A stretch of 37,632 bases of DNA. It comes from an uncultured Lentisphaeraceae bacterium. GTDB taxonomy: Bacteria; Verrucomicrobiota; Kiritimatiellia; RFP12; DVOR01. This document shows positions 7,792-15,141 of this stretch, piece by piece. The notes under the pieces are model-generated. The model was not told where the DNA came from. It was given only the letters and a program-made list of their open reading frames with translations, and ran no database searches. Position 1 is the stretch's first letter, and every line of letters starts with the position of its first letter. The stretch lies in assembly GCA_949288955.1 (NCBI GenBank), contig CASEMS010000012.1, positions 1-37,632 on the forward strand, given 5' to 3'. The position numbers and the translations under genes are program-made.

Positions 7792-9192
7792 CTATTTCCC
7801 CGGGCGCCATTGGGTGGCGGCGGCCATGCGGCGGGCGAGTACTTGGCAGGCGAAGAGCGCGTCGGCCTGGGCTGGGGTGGGGGTGGGGAATTGTTCGCGG
7901 GCGCGGTTCAGGCGTTTGGCGAAGAGATCGCGGAGGGAGGTGTTGTCGGCCTTCCAGACGCCATCGCGGTAGGTGATGCTGCTGGCGAAGACGGGGTGGT
8001 TGGGGTCGGCGCCGAGGTCAAGGAGATGATTGGCGGCGGCGATGGCGCGTTGGCTCGCCTCGGGGGCGTGGCGGAGGTCGATGAGTGCCTGCTCCAAGAG
8101 CGCGCCGAGCAGAGGCATCGGGGCGGCGTCGGTGGCGTGGTCGGCGTCGGCCGATTGCGTTGGGGGAAGGGTGAGGTCGGGGGGAAAGCCGAGGGCGCGG
8201 AAACGGTCGATCTCGCCAAGGAGGAGGAGCGTCTTGGCGGTGAGGAAGGCTTGGTTGGCGTTGGCGAAGGGGTTGGCGCCGGCGTCGAGCAGATCCGGCA
8301 CCAGTTCGGGGAGTTTGGCGGCGGCGAGGGTGAGGGTGGTGGCGCGGGGGAAGGTGTCGTTGACGGGCAACGGGTTGTTGGGGAGCTCGTGGCGCAGGAG
8401 AAGTCGGGCGACGGGGCGGTTGCCTTGGAGGATGGCGGTCTGAAGGGGGGAGAAGGTGGTGGCCGTGGGGCGCAGGCGTGCGCCGTGGGCGACCAGCCAG
8501 TCGGCGATTTCGGGGGAGGCGGCGTTACCGGCCATCGGCACGGCGGTGAGGTCGGCGCCGCACGCCACGTAGCGTTGGACGAGGGGGAGGTCGCCCTGCG
8601 TGATGGGGGCGAGGATGGGCGGGGACGCACCTTGGTTGGGGTCTGCGCCGACCTCAAGAAGGAACCATTGGGCGCGGGCGTTGCCGCCGGCGCCGGCGAG
8701 GTAAAGGGGCGTGGCGGCCCGGCCAAGGGCGTCCAGGCCGGCCTCGGCGAGGGCGTTGGCGAGGGCGCCGTTCTTCTCCTCGATGGGGTGCCACTCCAGG
8801 CGGATGCGGCGGTTGGGATTGGCACCGCCCGAGACGGCGAGGCGGCCGACGGCGCGGTGGTCGTAGGCCACGGCCCGCTCTAGGAGCCAGTCCCAATCCA
8901 CGGTGCGTCTGGCCCCCACGGCCTTGGCGAGTTCGTCGCGATAGGCGGGGTCGCGGCCGTCGCGCGTCAGGGCCTCCAGCACCGCCTGCGGGTCGGCCTG
9001 GGCGAGCGCGTGGGCGTCGGTCCAGGCGAGGGCATCGGCGTCCGGCGCGAAGGGGGCGCGGATGGCGTTGGCCTCCATCCAGTCGTCGGGGCCGAGGCGA
9101 TAGACAGTCGTGGCCTTGGTGCCCGCGCATCCGGCGAGGAGGAGGGCCGCGGCGAGGGCGAGAAGGAGGGGGAGTGGCTTACCAGAAGCCAT
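7792..9192 (-). CDS. Ankyrin-repeat lipoprotein
   Basis: 466-aa predicted lipoprotein. The N-terminus MASGKPLPLLLALAAALLLA is followed by the lipobox Cys (LLAGC, Cys22), so it should be anchored to a membrane on its periplasmic side. From about residue 140 onward it is a run of diverged ankyrin repeats, recognisable as TPLYLAGAGGN...LLEVGADPNQG, ...VACGADLTAV, ...LVAHGARLRPT, LQTAILQGNRPVARLLL and ...LLDAGANPFANANQ. Start 9192 is chosen for the signal peptide; it overlaps the last 14 nt of the CPBP gene, so the two are translationally coupled. An in-frame ATG at 9213 would add seven polar residues before the signal. Ankyrin proteins bind other proteins; the partner is unknown, but the operon context is extracytoplasmic proteolysis. 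Confidence 0.75.
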   Translation of the reverse strand: MASGKPLPLLLALAAALLLAGCAGTKATTVYRLGPDDWMEANAIRAPFAPDADALAWTDAHALAQADPQAVLEALTRDGRDPAYRDELAKAVGARRTVDWDWLLERAVAYDHRAVGRLAVSGGANPNRRIRLEWHPIEEKNGALANALAEAGLDALGRAATPLYLAGAGGNARAQWFLLEVGADPNQGASPPILAPITQGDLPLVQRYVACGADLTAVPMAGNAASPEIADWLVAHGARLRPTATTFSPLQTAILQGNRPVARLLLRHELPNNPLPVNDTFPRATTLTLAAAKLPELVPDLLDAGANPFANANQAFLTAKTLLLLGEIDRFRALGFPPDLTLPPTQSADADHATDAAPMPLLGALLEQALIDLRHAPEASQRAIAAANHLLDLGADPNHPVFASSITYRDGVWKADNTSLRDLFAKRLNRAREQFPTPTPAQADALFACQVLARRMAAATQWRPGK

Positions 9193-9865
9193 AGGCGTCG
9201 AGGAGGAGCACATGGAGGCCGAGGAGGAGGTTGGTGACCACGTGCGCCACGATCGGCGCGCGGAGGCTGTTGGTGCGGACGGCGAGGCCGCCGTAGGCCA
9301 GACCGGCGAGGAGGCCGCCCACGAAGCGGTCGTGCTCGAAGGCGAAGACGAGGGCGGTGGCCCAGAAGGCGTGGCGCGAGACGGCGGCGAGGGGGAGCCC
9401 CTGCCAGTCGCGCTGCGTCAGCCAGCGCATGAGGAGACCGCGGAAGAAGAACTCCTCGATGGGCGCGATGACGAAGGCCGAGCCGATGAGCTTGGCAATC
9501 GCGAGCGTGGGGCTGTGCCCCCAAGCATAGCACCACGAGGCGCTGTAGTCCGGGAGCGTGCCGGGCATCATCACCAACCAACGGCGGTACCACTCCGTCA
9601 CCGCCGGCCAGGGCGTGCTCTCGGGGAGCGCCCAGAGGGCGTAGACCGCCAGGCCGACCAGCGCGCCCAAGACAAGGTCGCCCCGGCGCCCGGCGCAATT
9701 GGCGAAGCGCCAGGGCCGGAGCGCCAGGGCGAGGGCCGCGCAGAGCGCCGTCTTCCCCGCATAGATATAGGCTGGGGCATAGAAGCCCAGCGGCAGGAGC
9801 GTGAGCGCGATGCCGCCCAGCCAGAGGAAGAAAGGCGCCGCGAGCGCGAACCCTGCGTGTGTCAT
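9179..9865 (-). CDS. CPBP-family intramembrane metalloprotease
   Basis: 228-aa polytopic membrane protein of the CAAX protease/bacteriocin-processing (CPBP, Abi) family. The conserved catalytic set is complete: EEFFFR (137-142), FAFEH (174-178) and HVVTN (208-212). Several hydrophobic helices precede them. The family cleaves or modifies substrates inside the membrane. Some members (the exosortase-associated CAAX-related subgroup) go with PEP-CTERM sorting, and a PEP-CTERM protein is encoded 8 kb away, but that link is inference. It starts 3 nt after the stop of the upstream aspartic-protease-like gene and overlaps the ankyrin lipoprotein gene, so it sits in one operon with both. Confidence 0.85.
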   Translation of the reverse strand: MTHAGFALAAPFFLWLGGIALTLLPLGFYAPAYIYAGKTALCAALALALRPWRFANCAGRRGDLVLGALVGLAVYALWALPESTPWPAVTEWYRRWLVMMPGTLPDYSASWCYAWGHSPTLAIAKLIGSAFVIAPIEEFFFRGLLMRWLTQRDWQGLPLAAVSRHAFWATALVFAFEHDRFVGGLLAGLAYGGLAVRTNSLRAPIVAHVVTNLLLGLHVLLLDAYGFW

Positions 9866-9868
9866 GGG

Positions 9869-10840
9869 TCAGCGTTGGCTTGTCGGCGCGAGGGCCTTCT
9901 GCTGCTGTTGCTGGGCTTCGGCCTTGGGCGCGTCGGCCTTCGCGGCGGGGGCGGGGGCGGCGTCCTGCGGGGCGTGGGGGATGGCCCAGAGTTTCTGTGC
10001 CTTGCTGTCGACGATGAAGTCGAAGCCCCTCATGACGTCGGCGCCGATGAGGTTGGGCATGCCGTCCTGCACGAGGGGCTTGACCTTGACGGAGAGGTCG
10101 CCGAGGCGCAGGGTGCCGGCCTTGCCGTTGCCGAAGGTGGCGGCGGCGTTGGCCTGGTTGACATTGAAGGTCTGGTAGTCGGAGGAGCCTTCGGTGGGCC
10201 AGTTGCCGGGGGTGAAGATCGTCATGTTGGCGCCCGCGTCCAGGAGCGCGGGGATGGTCTTGCCCTCGTCGGTGACGACGTTGACGTTGAAGCAGTTGGT
10301 GGTGGGGATGAGGGAGGCGGGCAACGCCTTGGCGCCGGTCACCTCAGGGGCGGTCTGCGACCAGGTGACGGTGCGGTCCTTGTAGGAGAGGCGGAAGGGC
10401 GCCGTGCCCATCACGTTCATGCCCAGGATGCCGGCGACGTCCTTGCCCGTCTGCTGCTTGAGGTGCGCCAAGGGCACGACGAGGCCGAGGAACTGCTTGA
10501 ACTCCGTCTTGCCCACCTTCAGGCTCTCGACCATGAGACCGGTCATCGTGGCTTGGACGTTCGTCTGCCCATGCATGCCGAGTTGGATCGGGGGCGTGTC
10601 AGGGAAGGTCTTCTCGATGAAGTCCTTGTCCCAGATGGTGTGGCTGGCGCCGGTGTCCAGGAGCATGGAGCAGGGCTTGCCGTTCACCTCCACCTTGACG
10701 AAGAGGAGGCCGGTCGTGGCGTCGACGGTGAGCGGGGTGGGGGAGGGGTCGGGGGTGACCACCTGGGGGCTGAGGAGGGCGTCCTGCGCGGAGACGGCGA
10801 AGGCCGTCAGCAGGGCAAACAGCGCGAGTGTCTTTTTCAT
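9869..10840 (-). CDS. Secreted two-lobed aspartic-protease-like protein (paralogue 1)
   Basis: 323-aa protein with a signal peptide (MKKTLALFALLTAFAVSAQ). The N-lobe has LLDTGASHT (DTGA at 62-65) and the flap-side GILGMNVMG (from about 137). The C-lobe has LLDAGANMT (201-205) and LIGADVMRGFDFIVD (264-278). Each lobe has the layout of a retropepsin-like Aspartyl_protease_2 domain, so two Asp motifs occur in one chain, as in pepsin. The second motif reads DAGA instead of D[ST]GA. That substitution is expected to weaken a hydrogen bond at the active site, so activity is uncertain. A tail rich in Ala, Pro and Lys with five Gln in a row ends the protein. It is the third of three tandem paralogues and is followed after 3 nt by the CPBP protease gene. 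Confidence 0.8.
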   Translation of the reverse strand: MKKTLALFALLTAFAVSAQDALLSPQVVTPDPSPTPLTVDATTGLLFVKVEVNGKPCSMLLDTGASHTIWDKDFIEKTFPDTPPIQLGMHGQTNVQATMTGLMVESLKVGKTEFKQFLGLVVPLAHLKQQTGKDVAGILGMNVMGTAPFRLSYKDRTVTWSQTAPEVTGAKALPASLIPTTNCFNVNVVTDEGKTIPALLDAGANMTIFTPGNWPTEGSSDYQTFNVNQANAAATFGNGKAGTLRLGDLSVKVKPLVQDGMPNLIGADVMRGFDFIVDSKAQKLWAIPHAPQDAAPAPAAKADAPKAEAQQQQQKALAPTSQR

Positions 10841-10860
10841 GTTTGGTCTCTTGTTGGGGT

Positions 10861-10887
10861 TGTGCGGGGCCGGGAAGGCCCCGCACA
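10861..10887 (-). other. Intercistronic hairpin between aspartic-protease paralogues 2 and 1
   Basis: A perfect 11-bp stem (10861-10871 with 10877-10887) and 5-nt loop, just after the stop of paralogue 2. No U-run follows on the minus strand, so it is more likely an mRNA-stabilising or partial-termination structure than a full terminator. Confidence 0.5.
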
Positions 10888-10895
10888 GAGGTCGA

Positions 10896-11807
10896 TTACC
10901 GCTTGGCGGGGGCCTTGTCCAGATGAGGGAGGGCCCAGACGCGGTGGACCGCGCCGTCGACGATGATGTCGAAGTTGCGCATCACGTCCGTGCCGAGGAG
11001 GGCGGGCTGGTTGGAGCGCAGAAGGGGCTGGTTCATGGGGATCTTGAGCTCGCCCAGGATGAGGGTGCGCGAGTCGGTGCCCTGCTTGAAGTCGCGGGCC
11101 TTGTCCACGTTCACGTCGGCGGTGCGGGCGGAGACGCTCTTCGCGTTCGCCCAGACGTTGGCGTCGAGGATGGAGTTGTTGGCGCCGGAGTCCAGGATGA
11201 TCGTGAAGGGCGTGGAGGCGCCTTCGAGCTGCGCGTTCAGCGTGAAGATACGCGAACCCTCCGCGGGGGCGACTGGCAGTTCGATGGAGCGGGAGTTCTC
11301 CGGGGTCTCGTTGAACCAGGCCAGGCGCGTGTCGCGCACGGAGAAGCGGAAGGGCTTCTGCGCCAAGACGTTCATGCCCAGGATGCCGGCCACCTCCTCG
11401 CCCTCCAGCGATTCGACGAAATGCTCCATCGGGATCACGATGGCGTAGAAGTCGTTGAACTCGCTCTTGCCTACCTTCAGGCTGTCGACCTTCGCGCACG
11501 AGAGCGCGGCCTGGATGTTGGTCTCGCCGGAGAACTTCATCGGCAGGATGCGCAGGTTGGGGAAATGCTTCTGAAGGTAGTTCTTGTCGAGGGTGGTGTG
11601 GGTGGCGCCGGTGTCCACCATCAGCTTGACGGGCTTGCCGTTGAGCATGACCTTGGCCGTCAGCACGCCGGTTACGTTCCGGCTCAGCTGGATCGGGCCT
11701 TGGACGATCTTCGTCTTCTTGGGCAGGAAGAGTTCCTCCCCACCGGACTGCGCGGAGACCGTGAACGCCACGCCCAAGGCCAACAGCGCGACTAAGCAAC
11801 GCTTCAT
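10896..11807 (-). CDS. Secreted two-lobed aspartic-protease-like protein (paralogue 2)
   Basis: 303-aa protein. Signal peptide MKRCLVALLALGVAFTVSAQ; N-lobe MVDTGATHT (DTGA 65-68) with GILGMNVLA; C-lobe ILDSGANNS (DSGA 206-209) with LLGTDVMRNFDIIVD. Both lobes keep the catalytic Asp-[Thr/Ser]-Gly-Ala core, so it is the best candidate for an active enzyme together with paralogue 3. Start 11807 is set by the signal peptide and by AAGGA about 8 nt upstream; the open frame further upstream is high-G+C readthrough. It has its own promoter with a perfect TTGACA, and a 6-bp hairpin in its short leader. It heads the cistron series paralogue 2, paralogue 1, CPBP protease, ankyrin lipoprotein. Substrate unknown. 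Confidence 0.8.
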   Translation of the reverse strand: MKRCLVALLALGVAFTVSAQSGGEELFLPKKTKIVQGPIQLSRNVTGVLTAKVMLNGKPVKLMVDTGATHTTLDKNYLQKHFPNLRILPMKFSGETNIQAALSCAKVDSLKVGKSEFNDFYAIVIPMEHFVESLEGEEVAGILGMNVLAQKPFRFSVRDTRLAWFNETPENSRSIELPVAPAEGSRIFTLNAQLEGASTPFTIILDSGANNSILDANVWANAKSVSARTADVNVDKARDFKQGTDSRTLILGELKIPMNQPLLRSNQPALLGTDVMRNFDIIVDGAVHRVWALPHLDKAPAKR

Positions 11808-11858
11808 AGTGGTTTTCCTTTCTAATCTGAGGGGAAGAGATTTCCCCGTTGCTGAAGG

Positions 11859-11887
11859 ATGTTGCCAGAATGGCAAAAGAATGTCAA
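11859..11887 (-). promoter_or_regulatory. Promoter of the paralogue 2 operon
   Basis: Minus strand: perfect -35 TTGACA (11887 to 11882), a 17-bp spacer ending in TGG, and -10 CAACAT (11864 to 11859). Predicted start near 11852, leader about 45 nt. It is the clearest two-box promoter in the window. Confidence 0.65.
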
Positions 11888-11987
11888 TCCCCCGACTGTA
11901 TCTGGCGGGAATCGTCGCCCGAGAGCGTGGCACCCCCGTGCCTCGTGGCCCTCGCGCCACCCAAGCCTGCGCGGTGTGTTCGCCTAA

Positions 11988-12028
11988 GACGGGCTGGGGC
12001 GGCGATTGTCTCGCCGCCCCAGCCCGTC
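11988..12028 (-). terminator. Perfect 18-bp hairpin after paralogue 3
   Basis: Bases 11988-12005 pair without mismatch with 12011-12028 around a 5-nt loop. It follows the stop of paralogue 3 and precedes the promoter of paralogue 2. On the minus strand only two T's follow, so termination may need Rho or be partial. Confidence 0.5.
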
Positions 12029-12048
12029 CCGCGTCTGTGCGCGTTGCG

Positions 12049-12966
12049 TCAGGGTTGGCTCGTCGGTGCGTCGGCCTTCGTGGCGTGGGGGATGGCCCAG
12101 GCCTGCTTGCCCGCGCCGTCGAGGAAGAGGTCGAAGTTGCGCAGCGTGCCGATGCCAAGGATGGCGATGCTGTCGGGGATGTCCTTCAGGACGGGGTTGG
12201 CGATGGGGGTCTTGAAGTCCCCAAGCACGAGCGTCCGCGTCGCGCCGGTCTTGAAGGTCTGGGCGGAGTTCATGGTATTGACGTTCGTGGTCTCGATGGT
12301 GGTCGAGGCGCCGGAGTCCGGCCAGACCTTGGAATCCATCGAGGTCATGTTCGCGCCGGAGTCGATGAGCGCCGTGAAGGTCTGGCTGCTCCCATCCACC
12401 CGCGCGTTCAGGTGGATGCAGTTGTCGGCGAGATCCTTCTTCACGTCAAGGGCGACGGCACCCTCGGGCGGCGTGGCCTCCGCCTGCCAGGTGAGCGTCC
12501 GATCCTTGGCGGAGAAGCGGAAGGGGCGCCGCCCCATCACGCTCATGCCCAGAATGCCATCCACCTCCGTCCCCATCGTCTTCGACAGGTGATCCAACGG
12601 CACGGCGATGCCCAGGAACTGACGGAAGGTCGTGTCCCCCACCTTCAGGCTCGGCACCACGAAGACGTGGAGCGCGGCATCGACGTTCGATTGCCCGACG
12701 TTTGTAACCTGGCGCAACGCGATCTCGGGGTGTTTCTCCTGCATGAAGGAGAGGTTCCAAGAGGTGTGGGTGGCGCCCGTGTCCACCAGGAAGGTGCAAG
12801 GCTTGCCGGCGAACTCCGTCTTTGCCAGGAGCAGACCGGTCCTTTCGTTCAGCTCGAAGGTTACGGGCTTTTCGCCCCACTCGATCTTCTGGGGGCGGAA
12901 GAGTTCCTCCTGCGCGAAGAGGGCACAGGCGCCCATCGTGGCCAACAACGCGAACAACCGTTTCAT
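12049..12966 (-). CDS. Secreted two-lobed aspartic-protease-like protein (paralogue 3)
   Basis: 305-aa protein. Signal peptide MKRLFALLATMGACALFAQ; N-lobe LVDTGATHT (DTGA 62-65) with GILGMSVMG; C-lobe LIDSGANMT (DSGA 202-205) followed by ILGIGTLRNFDLFLD. The position that is Asp after ILG in the other two C-lobes (GADVM/GTDVM) is IGTLR here. AAAGGAA lies about 8 nt before the start. The gene begins 23 nt after the phosphoglycosyl transferase stop, so it is probably the last cistron of the rpsP transcript. The three paralogues share order and layout, which points to tandem duplication of an already two-lobed gene. Confidence 0.8.
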   Translation of the reverse strand: MKRLFALLATMGACALFAQEELFRPQKIEWGEKPVTFELNERTGLLLAKTEFAGKPCTFLVDTGATHTSWNLSFMQEKHPEIALRQVTNVGQSNVDAALHVFVVPSLKVGDTTFRQFLGIAVPLDHLSKTMGTEVDGILGMSVMGRRPFRFSAKDRTLTWQAEATPPEGAVALDVKKDLADNCIHLNARVDGSSQTFTALIDSGANMTSMDSKVWPDSGASTTIETTNVNTMNSAQTFKTGATRTLVLGDFKTPIANPVLKDIPDSIAILGIGTLRNFDLFLDGAGKQAWAIPHATKADAPTSQP

Positions 12967-12989
12967 GAGTCAGTTCCTTTCGTTCGGGG

Positions 12990-13505
12990 TCAGTTCCCTT
13001 TAAGATGGAATAGTGTCAAAAAGAGAATGTAAAAGTCAAACGCCGTGGAGCGCCGCGCCACATACTCCAAATCATAGCGCACCTTCTCGGCGCGCGTGAT
13101 GGCGTTGCGCCCATGCACCTGCGCCCAACCCGTGATGCCCGGGCGGACGTCGTGGCGGTGGGCCTCCTCGGGCGTGTACTCCGCCAGATAGGCCATCAGA
13201 AGCGGCCGCGGTCCCACCAAGGCCATCTCGCCGCGAAGCACGTTCACCAACTCCGGCAACTCATCGAGGCTCGTCGCCCGCAGGAACCGGCCCATGCGCG
13301 TGATACGCTCCGCGTCCGGCTCCGGCCCTGGGCGCATCGTGCGGAACTTCAGGATGGTGAAAGGACGCCCCCCAAGCCCCGGCCGCGTCTGACGGAAGAG
13401 GATGGGCCGCCCCCCGGGCAGCAACGCCAGGGCCACAAGCCCCATCGCCGCCCCCCAGAGAGGCGCCGTTACGATGACCAAAAACAGCTCCAACGCGCGT
13501 GGCAT
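12990..13505 (-). CDS. Phosphoglycosyl transferase (bacterial sugar transferase, PglC/WcaJ type)
   Basis: 171-aa monotopic phosphoglycosyl transferase. Such enzymes move a sugar phosphate from a nucleotide sugar to undecaprenyl phosphate, the first step of many surface-glycan pathways. One N-terminal re-entrant hydrophobic helix (about 6-28) is followed by FRQTRPGLGGRPFTILKFRTM, the catalytic Asp-Glu pair in SLDELPEL, LVGPRPLL, and PGITGWAQVHGRN. The length matches the minimal PglC-like core without the extra membrane domain of WcaJ/WbaP. No other glycan genes are nearby. It follows rplS after 69 nt that hold a hairpin, and no convincing ribosome site precedes the start. Confidence 0.88.
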   Translation of the reverse strand: MPRALELFLVIVTAPLWGAAMGLVALALLPGGRPILFRQTRPGLGGRPFTILKFRTMRPGPEPDAERITRMGRFLRATSLDELPELVNVLRGEMALVGPRPLLMAYLAEYTPEEAHRHDVRPGITGWAQVHGRNAITRAEKVRYDLEYVARRSTAFDFYILFLTLFHLKGN

Positions 13506-13523
13506 GGCGCAAAAACGACGACG

Positions 13524-13547
13524 CCGAAGGGGCGTTCGCCCCTTCGG
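13524..13547 (-). terminator. Hairpin after rplS
   Basis: A 10-bp perfect stem (13524-13533 with 13538-13547, loop GTTC). On the minus strand a TTTTT run follows only after about nine bases. It is probably a leaky terminator or attenuator that lowers expression of the two genes beyond the ribosomal operon. Confidence 0.5.
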
Positions 13548-13574
13548 TTCCGCCGTTCCCTTGGCCAGCAGGCC

Positions 13575-13928
13575 TCAGAGCGCGCGCAGACGGGCGGCCT
13601 TGCCCGTGCGGGAGCGCAGGTAGTAGAGCTTCGCGCGGCGGACCTTCGCGTGGCCCGTCACCTCAATCTTCTCGATGGAGGGGGAGGCGAAGGGGAAGAC
13701 CTTCTCCACGCCCACGCCGAAGGAGATGCGGCGCACCGTGAAGGTCTCCGTGATGCCGCGGCCATCGCGGGCGATCACGTCGCCGGCGAAGACCTGGATG
13801 CGCTCCTTGTCGCCTTCCTTGATGCGCACGGAGACGCGCACGATGTCGCCCACCTGCAGCTCGGGGCACTTCTTGGGGTTCTTTTCCGCCGTCATGGCGT
13901 TCACTTTTTCAAGCGCTTTCGCGATCAT
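13575..13928 (-). CDS. rplS: Ribosomal protein L19
   Basis: 117-aa protein of the large ribosomal subunit that lies at the interface with the 30S subunit. It shows the family segments [50 protein letters not shown] and a basic C-terminus [18 protein letters not shown]. Length is normal. It follows trmD by 12 nt, the usual gene order. Confidence 0.97.
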   Translation of the reverse strand: MIAKALEKVNAMTAEKNPKKCPELQVGDIVRVSVRIKEGDKERIQVFAGDVIARDGRGITETFTVRRISFGVGVEKVFPFASPSIEKIEVTGHAKVRRAKLYYLRSRTGKAARLRAL

Positions 13929-13940
13929 TGTCGTGTTCCT

Positions 13941-14627
13941 TCAATGCAATCTGGTTCTCAAATCCGGGCGTTGCCGGGCCGTGCGGTCAAGCATCTGAGC
14001 CCTGCGCCACCGTTCCATCTGGGCGTGGTCGCCGTTCAGGAGCACCTCGGGCACGGACTGGCCGCGCCACGTGGGGGGGCGGGTGTACTGCGCCTGCTCC
14101 AAGAGGCCACCCGCGAAGGACTCGCGCGCCGTGGCCTCCTCGCCGCCGCCCAGCACGCCGGGCAACAGGCGCACCACCGCGTCCGCCACCACCGCAGCCG
14201 GCAACGCGCCGTTCGTCAGCACGTAGTCGCCGATGCTCAGCTGCTCATCCGCCAACAGGTCGAGGGCCCGTTCGTCGATGCCCTCGTAGTGGCCGCAGAG
14301 GAAGAGCAGGTGGCGTTCCTTGGCCAGGCGCCGTGCCGTTTCCTGGCGGAACGGCTCGCCTTGGGGCGACATGGCGATGACGCGTGTCTCGGGGCGTCGG
14401 AGGCTCTCCACCGCCTCGAAGAGCGGCTCGGGCTTCATCAGCATCCCGGCGCCGCCGCCGTAGGGGCGGTCGTCGAGCGTGCCCCGGGCGTCGTGCGCGA
14501 AGTCGCGCAGATCCACCGCATGGAGCACCGCCGCGCCCATCGCCGCCGCGCGCCGCATGATGCTCTCGCCGAAGAAGCCCTCAAGCATCCCCGGGAAGAC
14601 CGTCAGCACGTCGATGCGCAGCGGCAT
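13941..14627 (-). CDS. trmD: tRNA (guanine37-N1)-methyltransferase
   Basis: 228-aa knotted SPOUT methyltransferase that makes m1G37 in tRNAs read at CNN codons, preventing frameshifts. Conserved parts: the N-terminal IDVLTVFPGM, DDRPYGGGAGMLMKPEP (52-68), MSPQGEPF (86-93), LCGHYEGIDER (110-120) with the catalytic-loop region, SIGDYVLTNGALPA and the C-terminal YTRPPTWRGQSVPEVLLNG substrate segment. It sits 19 nt after rpsP. The gene for RimM, usually between rpsP and trmD, is absent here. Confidence 0.97.
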   Translation of the reverse strand: MPLRIDVLTVFPGMLEGFFGESIMRRAAAMGAAVLHAVDLRDFAHDARGTLDDRPYGGGAGMLMKPEPLFEAVESLRRPETRVIAMSPQGEPFRQETARRLAKERHLLFLCGHYEGIDERALDLLADEQLSIGDYVLTNGALPAAVVADAVVRLLPGVLGGGEEATARESFAGGLLEQAQYTRPPTWRGQSVPEVLLNGDHAQMERWRRAQMLDRTARQRPDLRTRLH

Positions 14628-14646
14628 CGCGGGGCCTCCGAGCGCC

Positions 14647-14907
14647 TTACGCCTCGGCGGTCGCCGCGGCGGCCTTCTGCGCCTGCTTGACCAACGAGGC
14701 CACCGTCTCCGAGAGCTGGGCGCCCTGGCTCTTCCAGTAGGCGATGCGCTCCAGGTTCAGGCCGCACTTGTCGCTCGTCTTCCGGGGGTCGTACCACCCC
14801 AGGATTTCCAGGAACTTCCCGTCGCGCGGGCTGCGCGAATCGCAGGCCACCACGCGGAAGGTCGCCACGCGGTTGCACCCGGTCTTACGCAATCTGATCT
14901 TGACCAT
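14647..14907 (-). CDS. rpsP: Ribosomal protein S16
   Basis: 86-aa protein of the small ribosomal subunit, required for its assembly. It shows MVKIRLRKTGCNRVATFRVVACDSRSPRDG, LGWYDPRK and LERIAYWKSQGAQLSETV, all typical, with a short Ala-rich tail. GGAG lies 8 nt before the start. It heads the operon rpsP-trmD-rplS and has a clear promoter about 86 nt upstream. Confidence 0.97.
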   Translation of the reverse strand: MVKIRLRKTGCNRVATFRVVACDSRSPRDGKFLEILGWYDPRKTSDKCGLNLERIAYWKSQGAQLSETVASLVKQAQKAAAATAEA

Positions 14908-14992
14908 TCTTCAATCTCCGAGGCCCCGCGCCCGCTACCCGACGCAAGGCCAACTGTGTTCGCAAACCATTCACTGGGTGAATGAGTGCCAT

Positions 14993-15022
14993 AGTATGCC
15001 AAATCGCCCGCGCTCGCCGCAA
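14993..15022 (-). promoter_or_regulatory. Promoter of the rpsP operon
   Basis: Minus strand: -35 TTGCGG (15022 to 15017), an 18-bp spacer ending TGG, -10 CATACT (14998 to 14993). The block TTCGCTTGCG around the -35 is shared with the tRNA operon promoter at 17600-17629. Predicted leader about 80 nt. Confidence 0.6.
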
Positions 15023-15106
15023 GCGAAAACCGTCCACTCCCCCAAAAAAGGCGTCCGCGAGGGCGCGGTCTGGGGGACGCAGGGGGTCGGACGGGCGGGC
15101 GGAAGG

Positions 15107-15135
15107 TTGAAGCGCGCGGGGGATTGCGGTATCGT
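15107..15135 (+). promoter_or_regulatory. Promoter of the metallopeptidase pair
   Basis: -35 TTGAAG (15107-15112), 17-bp spacer, -10 TATCGT (15130-15135). The start codon lies 6 nt past the -10 box, the same spacing as for priA and hrpA, so the mRNA should be leaderless. Confidence 0.55.
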
Positions 15136-15141
15136 AGGGGC

